Shown: one piece after another, positions 1 through 8,376 of the stretch
Layout: each line of letters starts with the position of its first letter
Position numbering within the stretch: position 1 is the stretch's first letter
NCBI RefSeq assembly: GCF_000426585.1
Contig: NZ_AUFQ01000009.1
Location: forward strand, 1 to 64,000
Source of the DNA: Segatella baroniae DSM 16972 = JCM 13447
Lineage (GTDB): Bacteria; Bacteroidota; Bacteroidia; Bacteroidales; Bacteroidaceae
Reading direction: 5' to 3'
DNA length: 64,000 nt
The notes under the pieces: generated by a model
Seen by the model: the letters and a program-made list of their open reading frames with translations, nothing else
Database searches by the model: none
What the model was told of the DNA's origin: nothing
Translations under genes and position numbers: made by a program

Positions 1-178
1 TATTCAAAGACTTGACGTAAAGAAGTTCGGACTCAATGTAACAAGTCGCATAAAAGCGTTTGTCTTCAGGTTTATCTCTGTACCAGCCAAGTGGATCAAG
101 ACATCAAGGCGGTATGTGCTGAATATCTATACCTGTAATTATGCTTACGCAGATGTTTTCCAGACTGATTTTGGATAG
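1..178 (+). CDS. IS1380-family transposase, C-terminal end (truncated by window edge)
   Basis: The frame starting at base 2 is open from the window edge to a TAG at 176-178 and gives 58 residues. The stretch KKFGLNVTSRIKAFVF, followed by RFISVPAKWIKTSRRYVLN, resembles the C-terminal end of IS1380-group transposases common in Bacteroides and Prevotella (IS942/IS1188/IS613 type). The catalytic DDE residues would lie upstream, outside the window. The base composition is lower in GC than the following gene, as expected for a mobile element. The family call is from memory of the motif, not from an alignment. Confidence 0.65.
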   Translation, partial: IQRLDVKKFGLNVTSRIKAFVFRFISVPAKWIKTSRRYVLNIYTCNYAYADVFQTDFG

Positions 179-251
179 TGCCTACAACTTATGGGAATGA
201 TATTGTGTATTGCCTCAAGTCACATTGTGGGGTAAGGGGATATTGTAGGCA
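179..251. repeat. 9-bp inverted repeat just after the transposase stop
   Basis: TGCCTACAA (179-187) and TTGTAGGCA (243-251) are perfect inverted copies 55 bp apart, beginning directly after the transposase stop. This could be part of the element's right end or a hairpin at the end of its transcript. I cannot place the exact IS boundary or a target duplication because the left end is outside the window. Confidence 0.35.
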
Positions 252-292
252 GAAGTGGGTGCTTCAAGTTCAAATTATCTGCAAATTCAGTA

Positions 293-415
293 ATGAGAGG
301 ACGTGTAAACGCAATAAGAACCTTCAAGGGCTTAGTTGCGGATTTGAGGGTGAGAATCATCATGGAGAACCTGAAGAGCGTCAAGGACTTGCAGGAAGTG
401 CAGCAAATCCTCTAA
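293..415 (+). CDS. Short ORF or 3' gene remnant between IS end and GH28 gene
   Basis: A 40-codon frame (MRGRVNAIRTFKGLVADLRV, then a segment ending in KSVKDLQEVQQIL) ends at TAA 413-415, four bases before the next gene's ATG and in the same reading frame. The frame stays open back to 236. The C-terminal half has genome-like codon use (GTC AAG GAC TTG CAG GAA), so it may be the tail of a gene truncated by the IS. No family recognised. It could equally be chance. Confidence 0.25.
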   Translation: MRGRVNAIRTFKGLVADLRVRIIMENLKSVKDLQEVQQIL

Positions 416-418
416 GCC

Positions 419-1714
419 ATGGCCCTTTTCCTTTCCATCATATTCAGCATTCTCCGCTTCGGAGCCGTCAGCGACGGCGCCACCGACAACGCGGCGGCCA
501 TCGAAAGGGCCATCACGGCCTGCGCGCAGCATGGCGGAGGCGTCGTCAGCGTACCGGAAGGAGTTTTCCTGACAGGCACCATCCGGCTGCAAAGCAATGT
601 CACGCTCCGGCTGGAGCAAGGCGCGGTGCTGCGGGGAGTGGACAATCTCGCTGCCTACGCGTCGCTGCAAACCGCACACGACTTGTCGAAATACGAAAGC
701 GGACGTGGCTCGGTCAACTTCAACAGCGCTTCCGACCCCGAGTGGTCGAAAGCGATGATACAGTGCATCGACATCCGGAACGCCGGCATAGAAGGCCCGG
801 GCACCATCGACGGGCGGCATGTGGAGAACGAGCGGGGCGAGGAACACATGCGCGGGCCGCACACCATCCTCATCGTCAATGGCGAGAAACTGCGCTTCAA
901 GGACTTCCAGGTCACCCGTTCGGCCAACTACGCCATCCTGGCCTACGACATACGAGACTGCAAATTCAACCGTCTGACCATCAACGAAGGCTGGGACGGC
1001 ATTCACATCCGTGGCTGCAAACAGGTGGAAATCAGCCACTGCAAGATGCACACGGGCGACGACGCCATTGCCGGAGGCTACTGGAACCGCATCAAGATAC
1101 ACCATAACGTCCTCAACTCGTCGTGCAACGGCGTCAGAATGATCATGCCTTCCACCAACATGGAGATTGCCCATTGCGACATCTACGGCCCTGGACTGCA
1201 CAAGCACCGCACATCGGGCAAGACCACATCCGACGCGGCCATCAGCCTGGAACCTGGCGGTTGGGGGCCTGCTCCGGGGCTTCTCGACAACATACACATC
1301 CACCACATCCGGGCCACCCGCGTACTCACGCCGCTGTCCGTCACGCTGAGCGACGACAACAGGGCCGGAACCATCAGGATAGACCATGTCACCGCGCGCG
1401 ACATCACGCGCATGGCACTGTCTGTCAAGAGCTGGGGCAAGGCTCCCACACGGCGCGTCAGCATCCAAAACGTGCAATTGACATTCGACGGAATAGACGA
1501 CCCGAAGCTGCCGGAATGGTTCAAGAACCGCCCCACCGACCAGTGGCCCGTGTTCCCCTGTTGGGGCATGTACTTCCGAAACGTAGACGAAGTAGACCTG
1601 AAGAACGTCCTCCTATCGTTCAACGGCAAAGACTACCGCCAGGCCATCATGTTCGACCATGCCGGCAAAACAAAGCAAAGGAAGGTGCGCTTCAAGGCAA
1701 TGCGGTTTCAATGA
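419..1714 (+). CDS. GH28-like right-handed beta-helix glycosidase (polygalacturonase-related)
   Basis: This 431-residue protein starts with the FGAVSDGATDNAAAIERAI entry motif of GH28/pectin-lyase-like folds and shows repeated beta-helix coils. An NEGWDGIHIRG segment near 188-198 and HTGDDAIAGG near 210-219 sit where GH28 enzymes carry their catalytic aspartates. The usual GHG and its following RIK are not in the standard order; an SSCNGVRM segment occupies that region, so it is a divergent subfamily. Such enzymes normally cleave pectic or related glycans in the periplasm or at the surface. Only about ten hydrophobic residues precede the domain, so the signal peptide may be shortened. The nearby IS end may have removed the original 5' region. 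No SusC/SusD pair is adjacent. Confidence 0.7.
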   Translation: MALFLSIIFSILRFGAVSDGATDNAAAIERAITACAQHGGGVVSVPEGVFLTGTIRLQSNVTLRLEQGAVLRGVDNLAAYASLQTAHDLSKYESGRGSVNFNSASDPEWSKAMIQCIDIRNAGIEGPGTIDGRHVENERGEEHMRGPHTILIVNGEKLRFKDFQVTRSANYAILAYDIRDCKFNRLTINEGWDGIHIRGCKQVEISHCKMHTGDDAIAGGYWNRIKIHHNVLNSSCNGVRMIMPSTNMEIAHCDIYGPGLHKHRTSGKTTSDAAISLEPGGWGPAPGLLDNIHIHHIRATRVLTPLSVTLSDDNRAGTIRIDHVTARDITRMALSVKSWGKAPTRRVSIQNVQLTFDGIDDPKLPEWFKNRPTDQWPVFPCWGMYFRNVDEVDLKNVLLSFNGKDYRQAIMFDHAGKTKQRKVRFKAMRFQ

Positions 1715-1718
1715 CACA

Positions 1719-1768
1719 CGCCGACCGCCCAAGCCTGTATCATCACAGGTTTGGGCGGTCGGCGTTTT
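1719..1768. terminator. Strong bidirectional-looking terminator after GH28 gene
   Basis: A 20-bp stem with one mismatch (CGCCGACCGCCCAAGCCTGT against ACAGGTTTGGGCGGTCGGCG) with a 6-nt loop is followed by TTTTCATTTT on the plus strand. It lies between the convergent GH28 and Rpn-type genes. Confidence 0.85.
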
Positions 1769-1777
1769 CATTTTCGG

Positions 1778-2701
1778 TCAGGCGTTTTCAACCTCAGCGG
1801 CTGTCAGTCCGGTCACTTTCGCCACGTCGGCAACTGACATTCCCAGCTGCTTGAGGCTCCTCGCCATCTCCAATTTGCCGCGACGATAGCCTTCCCGGCG
1901 ACCTTCTTCCAAGCCCTGGGCACGCCCTTGGGCCTTCCCGACCTTCAGTCCCTGGCTTTCTCCTTCGAGGAAACCCTCGCCACGAGCCGTCGTTATGTTG
2001 TCGCGCAGAATGACCACGTTGTCCAAATGGCGGTAATACGTGGCGAGTTCCTCGCGTGTCATCTGCTCAAGTTTCAGTTTCTTGCGGGCCTCGTTCAGTC
2101 CCGGCGCATCGGCGTCATCCGGGATTTCGCCCGTATTGAGGAAGTAGACCCACTGCTCCAACGGCGTCTTGCTCCACTTGTTGAAGTCGTTCACCTTCAG
2201 AATCCAGTATTCGGGATAAAGTTCGCTCACCTCATCCACGCCGAACTTCTGTTGCTGGAACGGCGAAAGATTGAGCAACTCATTGTCGTGGATTCCACGG
2301 AATTCCGTCTTGCCGTGATACACGTAGTCCTTTCCGTTGCCCAAATTGAAGTAGACGATGTTGATACTGTAGATCTTGCGTATCTTCTCGTAGCCTTCGC
2401 TACGGTTGATGTACTCAGTCACCAGCTTGGACGTGCCGAAGAGCATGCGTTGGAAATAGGCGAACTCCGTCTCGTTCTGCACCTCTATCAGGTACAGCGC
2501 GCCGTCGGCGTCTTCCGCCAGCACGTCCACCCTGTTCTGCTTGTCGTCCTCATCCTCCTGGTTGCTTTCGCTTTCCAGCAGTTTGAGAATCCTGATGGGA
2601 TGACCGAGAAGGGTGGTTATCAGCCCTTCCAGCACTCCGAAGTTGGCTTTGTCGCGCAACAGCCGCTTCATCGCCCAATCAAACCTAACGTAAGTAGCCA
2701 T
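1778..2701 (-). CDS. Rpn-family PD-(D/E)XK nuclease (putative transposase/invertase, TIGR01784 type)
   Basis: The 307-residue product begins MATYVRFDWAMKRLLRDKAN and contains NRVDVLAEDADGALYLIEVQ, the D...ExQ nuclease core seen in recombination-promoting nuclease/PDDEXK_2 proteins. The C-terminal third has the charged EGxxEGxxKGxAQG-type coiled linker and a short KQLGMSVADVAKVTGLTAAE helix-turn-helix-like end typical of the family. These proteins are multicopy in Bacteroidetes genomes and are thought to cut DNA non-specifically. I place the start at 2701, not at the longer upstream ATG, because a TATCTTTG -7 box lies at 2718-2725, inside the longer reading frame. Confidence 0.85.
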   Translation of the reverse strand: MATYVRFDWAMKRLLRDKANFGVLEGLITTLLGHPIRILKLLESESNQEDEDDKQNRVDVLAEDADGALYLIEVQNETEFAYFQRMLFGTSKLVTEYINRSEGYEKIRKIYSINIVYFNLGNGKDYVYHGKTEFRGIHDNELLNLSPFQQQKFGVDEVSELYPEYWILKVNDFNKWSKTPLEQWVYFLNTGEIPDDADAPGLNEARKKLKLEQMTREELATYYRHLDNVVILRDNITTARGEGFLEGESQGLKVGKAQGRAQGLEEGRREGYRRGKLEMARSLKQLGMSVADVAKVTGLTAAEVENA

Positions 2702-2717
2702 ATCGTTTACTTTGTTA

Positions 2718-2749
2718 CAAAGATATGGCTTTTCAAACAAAAAAGCAAA
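2718..2749 (-). promoter_or_regulatory. Bacteroidetes-type promoter of the Rpn nuclease gene
   Basis: On the minus strand TTTG (2749-2746) and TATCTTTG (2725-2718) are 24 bp apart start to start, matching the TTTG/TAnnTTTG consensus. Transcription would start close to 2712, leaving a leader of about ten bases. Confidence 0.8.
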
Positions 2750-2971
2750 TGATTCCGTTTTTTTCATGATGAAGTGTCAAAATGCCTCCCATTGCACCAC
2801 ACGAACGCCATCATGACAACGATGGGAAACCATGACAACACGCGCAAAGCACCTTCGCCATCCCCAAGCAAGGCACGATTTCCCGAAAGGAAGCATGCGC
2901 CCACACACCTTTTAACAAACTAAAAATCAATGATTTACACAAGACCACAAACACAAGGCGCAGCAACCGTC

Positions 2972-3081
2972 CGGAAAAAGCAGCCCTTTGACCTTGCAAA
3001 AGCTGCGTTTTCAGCCTGCAAAAGCGGCCCTTTCAGCTCCTCAAAGGACTGCTTTTACAAGGCCAAAGCACAGCTACAAGC
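2972..3081. repeat. 22-bp phased intergenic repeat array (array 1, 5 units)
   Basis: Five consecutive 22-bp units share the core AAAGCnGCCCTTT in either orientation at a fixed position within each unit. This array fills most of the ~430-bp gap between the Rpn-type gene and merR. No gene is seen in that gap; frames crossing it are repeat artefacts. Confidence 0.8.
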
Positions 3082-3129
3082 GCGGAGACATCCCACATTT
3101 CAAACGTCACGCCGCACCCTTCACCTTCC

Positions 3130-3480
3130 TCACACCAATCCGTCGAGATGGCGTTTCAGCTCTTTCAGTTCGTCTCTCACGGCCACCAGCGTCTCCATGA
3201 CGGCGGCACTGCGGTCGGCTCCCTCCCTGTTTTCGTTCAACATCTTGCGTGCCGCGGCCAACTTGAAGCCTCTTACTTTCACCAAGTTGTAGATGACTTT
3301 GATCTGGTCGATGTCCTTCTGCGTGTATTGCCGCACCTTGCTGGCCCCTTGCGTCTTGGGTTTGAGGAGCGGAAACTCCGACTCCCAATAGCGCAAAGTA
3401 CTTTCGTTGATGTCAAACATCTTCGCCACTTCCTTGATGGAGAAGTACAATTTCAGATTCTTGTCGATATTCAATGCCAT
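3130..3480 (-). CDS. MerR-family transcriptional regulator
   Basis: A 116-residue protein with the MerR winged helix-turn-helix near residues 10-80: YFSIKEVAKMFDINESTLRY then WESEFPLLKPKT and QYTQKDIDQIKVIYNLV. The rest is a short helical tail. There is no large effector domain and no metal-binding cysteine pair, so this is the small MerR type common in Bacteroidetes (about 110-120 residues). A -7 box TATCTTTG lies at 3518-3511 on the minus strand, so the start is MALNIDKN at 3480 rather than a longer upstream ATG. A second TATCTTTG lies at 3584-3577. It is divergent from alaS. Its targets are unknown. Confidence 0.85.
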   Translation of the reverse strand: MALNIDKNLKLYFSIKEVAKMFDINESTLRYWESEFPLLKPKTQGASKVRQYTQKDIDQIKVIYNLVKVRGFKLAAARKMLNENREGADRSAAVMETLVAVRDELKELKRHLDGLV

Positions 3481-3673
3481 GATAAACGCGTTTGATGGGT
3501 CCTTTCGTTGCAAAGATAGTGCAAGTGAACGCAATGAAAGCTTGCTTTCTAATTGCTGAACGCAGCCTATCTTATGCAAAGATAGCAAATTAATGCTATT
3601 TCCCAATTTCATATTCTCATTTTATTTGTATCTTTGCAGCGTTTTCTTAAGAAAGAATATTTAAACGATTATA

Positions 3674-6301
3674 ATGATGATGACAGCTAATGAAGTCCGC
3701 GAGTCCTACAAGAAGTTCTTTGAAGCTCACGGACATAAAATTGTACCATCCGCTCCTATGGTCATCAAGGACGACCCCACGCTTATGTTTACGAACGCTG
3801 GCATGAACCAGTGGAAAGATATCATCCTCGGAACGAAAGACCCCGGCCGGGACGTGCGCCGCGTCGACTCGCAGAAATGCCTGCGCGTGAGCGGCAAACA
3901 CAACGATTTGGAAGAGGTGGGGCACGACACCTATCACCACACCATGTTCGAAATGCTCGGCAACTGGAGCTTCGGCGACTACTTCAAGGAGGGCGCCATC
4001 GACATGGCATGGGAATATCTGGTGGATGTTTTGCACCTGAATCCGGCCGATCTCTACGTAACGGTCTTTGAAGGGTCCGAGGAAGAAGGGCTCGAACGTG
4101 ACGACGAGGCGGCTGCTTACTGGGCCAAGCACGTGCCGGCAGACCACATCATCAACGGCAACAAGCACGACAACTTCTGGGAAATGGGCGATACGGGACC
4201 TTGCGGGCCCTGCTCCGAGATCCACGTCGACTCACGAACACCGGAAGAAAAGGCCAAGGTGCCCGGCCGCGAACTCGTCAACAAGGACGACCCGCAGGTC
4301 ATCGAAATCTGGAACATCGTGTTCATGCAATACAACCGCAAGGCCGACGGCTCGCTCTCGCCCCTCCCGATGCACGTCATCGACACCGGCATGGGCTTCG
4401 AACGCCTGGTGCGCATGTTGCAGGACAAGCACTCCAACTACGACACCGACATCTTCCAGCCCATCATCAAGGAGATAGAGAACCTCTCGGGCATGAAATA
4501 TGGACAGACGGAGGACGTCGACGTGGCCATGCGCGTCATCGCCGACCACCTGCGCGCCGTGGCCTTCTCCATCGCCGACGGCCAGTTGCCCGGCAACGCC
4601 AAGGCCGGCTACGTCATCCGACGCATCCTGCGCCGGGCCGTCCGCTATGCCTATACGTTCCTCGGCCAGCGGTCTGCCTTCATGTTCAAGCTCGTTCCCG
4701 TGCTGGTTCAGGAGATGGGAGGCGCCTATCCCGAGCTTCCCGCCCAGCAGGAACTCATCAGTCGCGTCATGAAAGAGGAGGAAGACTCGTTCCTCCGCAC
4801 GCTCGAAAAGGGTATCAACCTGCTCAACGGCGACATGGACGAGCTTAAAGCACATGGTCAAACACAACTCGACGGGGCCAGCGCGTTCCGCCTGTTCGAC
4901 ACCTACGGCTTCCCGCTCGACCTGACCGAACTGATTTGCCGCGAGCACGGCTTCACCGTCGACGCGAAAGGGTTCGACGAGGAAATGGCCAAACAGAAGG
5001 CACGGGCGCGCAACGCGGCTGTCGTGGAGAACGGAGACTGGGAAGTGGTGAAGGAAGGCGAGCAGGAATTTGTGGGCTACGACTACACGGAATACGAGTG
5101 CCACATCCTCCGTTACCGCAAGGTCACGCAGAAAAAGAACACCTTCTATGAGGTCGTGCTCGACTTCACGCCATTCTATGGCGAGATGGGCGGCCAGGTG
5201 GGCGACCAGGGTGTGCTCGTTTCTGAAAACGAAACGGTCGACATCATCGACACCAAACGTGAGAACAACCAGAGCATTCACATCATCAAGGAATTGCCAA
5301 AGGACATCGACGCCGACTTCATGGCGTGTGTGGACACCGACAAACGCAGCGCTTCGGCGGCCAACCACACGGCCACCCACCTGCTCGACTATGCGCTCAA
5401 GCAGGTGCTCGGCGACCATGTAGAGCAGAAAGGCTCGTATGTCGACGCCACCACACTGCGCTTCGACTTCTCCCACTTCCAGAAAGTAACCGACGAAGAG
5501 CTGCGCCAGGTGGAGCGACTCGTCAACGAAATGATTCGCCAGGACTTGCCGCTCGACGAGCATCGCGACACGCCTTTGGAGGAAGCCAAGCGCATGGGAG
5601 CCGTCGCGCTCTTCGGCGAGAAGTACGGCGACAAGGTTCGTGTCGTGCGTTTCGGCCCTTCGTGCGAATTCTGTGGCGGCATCCACGCGCGGAGCACGGG
5701 CCGGATAGGCTTCTTCAAGATTGTCAGCGAAAGCAGCGTGGCAGCCGGAATCCGCCGCATCGAGGCCCTTACGGGCAAGAATTGCGAGGACGCCATCTAC
5801 CTGATGCAGGACACCATGACGGCCTTGAAGGGCATGTTCAACAACGCCAAGGACCTCACGGCGGCCATCAAGAAGTATATTGAGGAGCACGACGACATGC
5901 GGAAAGAAATAGAAAGGTTCCAGGCACAGGCCGTGGAGCGCACCAAGGTGGAGCTGCTCAACCGTGCCAGCAATGTCAACGGCGTGAAAGTCGTCAAGGC
6001 CGTATTGCCTTTGGAGGCCAACGCAGCCAAGGACCTCGTCTTCAAACTGCGTGAGGCGCAGCCCGAAAACCTCGTGGCCGTGATCGGCAGCACCGCCGGC
6101 GACAAGCCGCTGCTGACCGTCATGTTCAGCGACGACATGGTCCGGAGCCATGAACTCAATGCCGGCAAGATTATCCGCGAAGCGGCCAGACTCATCCAGG
6201 GCGGCGGTGGCGGTCAGCCTCACTACGCCCAAGCTGGCGGCAAGGACCTCGACGGAATCCATCAGGCTGTCGACAAGGTCATCGAACTGCTGAATCTGTA
6301 A
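3674..6301 (+). CDS. alaS: Alanine--tRNA ligase
   Basis: A complete 875-residue alanyl-tRNA synthetase, which charges tRNA-Ala in the cytoplasm. Visible landmarks are the N-terminal class II catalytic core ([27 protein letters not shown]), the editing domain with [12 protein letters not shown] and the zinc site [13 protein letters not shown], and the C-Ala segment [16 protein letters not shown] near the end. The length matches the family. The start is the first of three consecutive ATGs. A -7 box TATCTTTG at 3629-3636 precedes it. Confidence 0.97.
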   Translation: MMMTANEVRESYKKFFEAHGHKIVPSAPMVIKDDPTLMFTNAGMNQWKDIILGTKDPGRDVRRVDSQKCLRVSGKHNDLEEVGHDTYHHTMFEMLGNWSFGDYFKEGAIDMAWEYLVDVLHLNPADLYVTVFEGSEEEGLERDDEAAAYWAKHVPADHIINGNKHDNFWEMGDTGPCGPCSEIHVDSRTPEEKAKVPGRELVNKDDPQVIEIWNIVFMQYNRKADGSLSPLPMHVIDTGMGFERLVRMLQDKHSNYDTDIFQPIIKEIENLSGMKYGQTEDVDVAMRVIADHLRAVAFSIADGQLPGNAKAGYVIRRILRRAVRYAYTFLGQRSAFMFKLVPVLVQEMGGAYPELPAQQELISRVMKEEEDSFLRTLEKGINLLNGDMDELKAHGQTQLDGASAFRLFDTYGFPLDLTELICREHGFTVDAKGFDEEMAKQKARARNAAVVENGDWEVVKEGEQEFVGYDYTEYECHILRYRKVTQKKNTFYEVVLDFTPFYGEMGGQVGDQGVLVSENETVDIIDTKRENNQSIHIIKELPKDIDADFMACVDTDKRSASAANHTATHLLDYALKQVLGDHVEQKGSYVDATTLRFDFSHFQKVTDEELRQVERLVNEMIRQDLPLDEHRDTPLEEAKRMGAVALFGEKYGDKVRVVRFGPSCEFCGGIHARSTGRIGFFKIVSESSVAAGIRRIEALTGKNCEDAIYLMQDTMTALKGMFNNAKDLTAAIKKYIEEHDDMRKEIERFQAQAVERTKVELLNRASNVNGVKVVKAVLPLEANAAKDLVFKLREAQPENLVAVIGSTAGDKPLLTVMFSDDMVRSHELNAGKIIREAARLIQGGGGGQPHYAQAGGKDLDGIHQAVDKVIELLNL

Positions 6302-6336
6302 TCAGATGTTATAATTTTCACTAAATCTCAAAGCGG

Positions 6337-6366
6337 AGCCGCGGGTCATTCGACCTGCGGCTTTCT
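6337..6366 (+). terminator. alaS terminator
   Basis: AGCCGCGGGTC, loop ATTC, GACCTGCGGCT (one G-T pair) followed by TTCTTGTTT. It lies 36 bp after the alaS stop. Confidence 0.8.
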
Positions 6367-6388
6367 TGTTTCATGCCCACCGACAGCC

Positions 6389-6454
6389 CGTCAAAGCAGG
6401 CATATCGGCTTGTCAAAGCAGGCATATTGGCTTGTCAAAGCAAAAAAAATGCGG
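6389..6454. repeat. 22-bp phased repeat array (array 2, about 3 units)
   Basis: Two near-identical 22-bp copies containing GTCAAAGCAGGCATAT (6390-6411, 6412-6433) and a third partial copy starting GTCAAAGCA. They share period and the CAAAGC start with the other arrays in the window but have a different second half. The array lies between alaS and the tRNA-Gln promoter. Confidence 0.7.
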
Positions 6455-6482
6455 TCTGTTTGCAAAAAAGTAAGCGCGAAAC

Positions 6483-6513
6483 TTTGCCGTTTTCAAAATT
6501 TGCAGTACCTTTG
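6483..6513 (+). promoter_or_regulatory. Promoter of tRNA-Gln
   Basis: TTTG at 6483-6486 and TACCTTTG at 6506-6513, 23 bp apart start to start. The tRNA begins about 40 bp downstream. Confidence 0.75.
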
Positions 6514-6554
6514 CAACGCAAACGAGAGATACGGATTTCTTCTGCAAAACTTCT

Positions 6555-6625
6555 TGGGATATGGTGTAATGGTAACACTACAGATTCTGGTCCTGTCATT
6601 CTTGGTTCGAGTCCGAGTATCCCAA
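6555..6625 (+). tRNA. tRNA-Gln (anticodon CTG)
   Basis: A full cloverleaf folds: acceptor TGGGATA/TATCCCA with the U1-A72 pair typical of tRNA-Gln, D-stem GTGT/ACAC, anticodon loop TTCTGGT (CTG), and T-arm CTTGG-TTCGAGT-CCGAG. One A-C mismatch closes the anticodon stem. The 3' CCA is not encoded. Confidence 0.93.
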
Positions 6626-6633
6626 CGATACGA

Positions 6634-6669
6634 AAGTCAAGTGGTAGCATTCAACCGCTTGACTTTTTT
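6634..6669 (+). terminator. tRNA-Gln terminator
   Basis: AAGTCAAGTGGT and ACCGCTTGACTT pair around an 8-nt loop and run into TTTT. It starts nine bases after the tRNA. Confidence 0.85.
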
Positions 6670-6793
6670 CATTTCAGACCTACGCCCATATTTGAGTAAA
6701 AATCAATGAATTTCAGACAAAGATTTGCCAAAAAGCTTCAAAAAAAACACCTGAAGAGTTGCAAAATATGGAAACTGTCGTTATTTTTGCAGC

Positions 6794-7138
6794 ATGAGGA
6801 GAATAAGAACGTACGGCGGTTATTTTCAAGCGTTCATGCAGACGCTTGACAAGAAAGTACAGCGAAAGATAGACTATGTCTTGCAGTTGTTGAAAATGCA
6901 AGAGAGGCTCTCTACAAAGTTTGTCAAAGCCCTCAAAGACGGACTGTTTGAGTTGCGAATTGAATATGAGGGTAATATCTTTCGTGTGTTCTTCATCTTT
7001 GACGAAGGGCAAATAGTGGTGCTGTTCAATGGCTTTCAGAAGAAGACGGACAAGACACCACAGAAAGAAATAGAAAAGGCATTAAAGATAAAGGAGGCAT
7101 ATTATGCAGACAAACAATCACAAAATAGAAGATTATGA
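6794..7138 (+). CDS. RelE/HigB-superfamily toxin
   Basis: A 114-residue protein of the phage Gp49-like/HigB type: KKVQRKIDYVLQLLKM, then FVKALKDGLFELRIEYEGNI and FRVFFIFDEGQIVVLFNGFQ followed by KKTDKTPQKEIEKAL. These match the family's conserved ELR, RVFF and LL-F-KK stations. Members cleave mRNA on the ribosome. The gene overlaps the downstream XRE antitoxin by 35 bp, the usual toxin-first order of higBA modules. TATTTTTG at 6782-6789 ends only four bases before the ATG, so the transcript may be leaderless. No inactivating mutation is visible. Confidence 0.88.
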   Translation: MRRIRTYGGYFQAFMQTLDKKVQRKIDYVLQLLKMQERLSTKFVKALKDGLFELRIEYEGNIFRVFFIFDEGQIVVLFNGFQKKTDKTPQKEIEKALKIKEAYYADKQSQNRRL

Positions 7139-7412
7139 CCTTGTACTTGACGCCAAGTACGGCAAGGAGGGCACGCCACAACGTGCGCAATTCGAGGAAG
7201 AAGCAAAGGCTTTCTACGCCTCTCAGTTGCTGTTGCAGGCACGCAAGGAGGTGAAGATGACGCAAAGTGAGCTGGCACAAAGGGCCGGAACAACCAAGTC
7301 GTATATCTCAAAGATAGAAAATGGCGTGATTGAACCGGGCGTCGGCTTGTTCTTCCGCCTCATCAATGCGATGGGATTGCGCATCGACATATCCAAGCCG
7401 CTGGGCCTCTGA
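7104..7412 (+). CDS. XRE-family antitoxin (HigA type)
   Basis: A 102-residue protein with an N-terminal neutralising region and an HTH_XRE domain in the C-terminal half, in which MTQSELAQRAGTTKSYISKI is the DNA-reading helix-turn-helix. It overlaps the toxin gene by 35 bp, implying translational coupling. By family analogy it binds the toxin and autorepresses the promoter upstream of the toxin gene. Confidence 0.88.
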   Translation: MQTNNHKIEDYDLVLDAKYGKEGTPQRAQFEEEAKAFYASQLLLQARKEVKMTQSELAQRAGTTKSYISKIENGVIEPGVGLFFRLINAMGLRIDISKPLGL

Positions 7413-7445
7413 CCGGCAAACACGGGCAAGCGAGGGGACGGGAGC

Positions 7446-8120
7446 TTATTGCATGACCACCTGTTGCATCACGGCCAACCTGTTTTCATACTCGTCTTGC
7501 GACACACGCTTGCCCCGCAGCGATCGCACCATGGGCATGTGGTCGAACGCCGCGTCGGAAGAGGCATACCAACCGTAATGCTCCACCTCCGCCAATCGGC
7601 TCAACCGGCGGTCTATCTGACGGGCGTAGCGGGGATTGACGACCGACAGGAAGTGGCGGTTGTCTTTCATTTCGAGCGCCAATATCAAATAGGTGGCGGG
7701 GCGACGGCGGGCCCGTGGCGGGGCCGTCGCGGCCTTTTTCCACCCTTGCGTGGTCGTCGTGGCTTTGATGTCCCAGCCATATTGGCGGTTCAACCGGTCG
7801 GCAATGCCCCGAAAGACGAGGCCGTGCGGAGCCGTATCCTTCAACCCCGTATAGGCAATGCTGTAATGGATCATCTCATGGAGCAGCACGTTCTGCGCCT
7901 GCCGCTCCGTCATGTCATAATAGGTGGTCAGCTTGATGGTGAAATCAGCATACTTCGTGCGCCCCCATCGGGTGGCCCGCTTGCACGACATCTGCCCCAA
8001 CTGCGTGCGGGCGGTTGATGTCTTGAGAATGGGCAGGGGCAAACCTGCGCCGAAATAGTCATGGTTGAACTTGTGGAACCATGTCTCCATCCATGCTGTC
8101 GTAACGATCATATCTTGCAA
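7446..8120 (-). CDS. SprT-like zinc metalloprotease domain protein
   Basis: A 224-residue protein. HEMIHY at residues 81-86 is the HExxH zinc motif of SprT-like/SPRTN-type peptidases, set in VLLHEMIHYSIAYTG, with a following H (PHGLVF) as likely third ligand. The N-terminal WFHKFNHDYFGAGLPLP and ILKTSTARTQLGQM segments match the family. SprT-like enzymes are linked to DNA-protein crosslink repair in eukaryotes; the bacterial role is unknown. The start could also be the fourth-codon ATG at 8111. A promoter lies at 8168-8198. Confidence 0.85.
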   Translation of the reverse strand: MQDMIVTTAWMETWFHKFNHDYFGAGLPLPILKTSTARTQLGQMSCKRATRWGRTKYADFTIKLTTYYDMTERQAQNVLLHEMIHYSIAYTGLKDTAPHGLVFRGIADRLNRQYGWDIKATTTTQGWKKAATAPPRARRRPATYLILALEMKDNRHFLSVVNPRYARQIDRRLSRLAEVEHYGWYASSDAAFDHMPMVRSLRGKRVSQDEYENRLAVMQQVVMQ

Positions 8121-8167
8121 TGCTTCTGCAATCGACCGGCCATTTGCCGCCTGCCGTCATGCACCTG

Positions 8168-8198
8168 CAAAGGTAATGAAAGTGTACATCACCGCAAA
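8168..8198 (-). promoter_or_regulatory. Promoter of the SprT-like gene
   Basis: Minus-strand TTTG (8198-8195) and TACCTTTG (8175-8168), 23 bp apart start to start. Confidence 0.7.
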
Positions 8199-8376
8199 CA
8201 AACTGCTTGAAAACATCGATTCGGCACCCACACGAAGCGTCGGGACTGCACAAGCTTGTAAAAACTATTAGGAAAACGCTAAAATAAGTTTACCACACGC
8301 CACTCCCATCGCTTTTCTCGGGATTATTTCATACCTTTATCCCTCACCGGCCAAAAGCTCAAATCCCAACGATGGC

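Noticed and set aside
332..1477. 381-codon minus-strand frame, and the plus-strand frame 178-1107
   Set aside because: Both overlap the GH28-like gene, which has clear family motifs; the alternatives show none.
2811..3388. Several short frames in the gap before merR (e.g. 2930-3292)
   Set aside because: They read through array 1 and give repeated KAAFSACKSGPF-type strings that change frame every 22 bp.
4232..6262. 676-codon open frame on the minus strand
   Set aside because: Lies fully antisense to alaS. Its translation has no family features and reflects the GC-rich third positions of the real gene.
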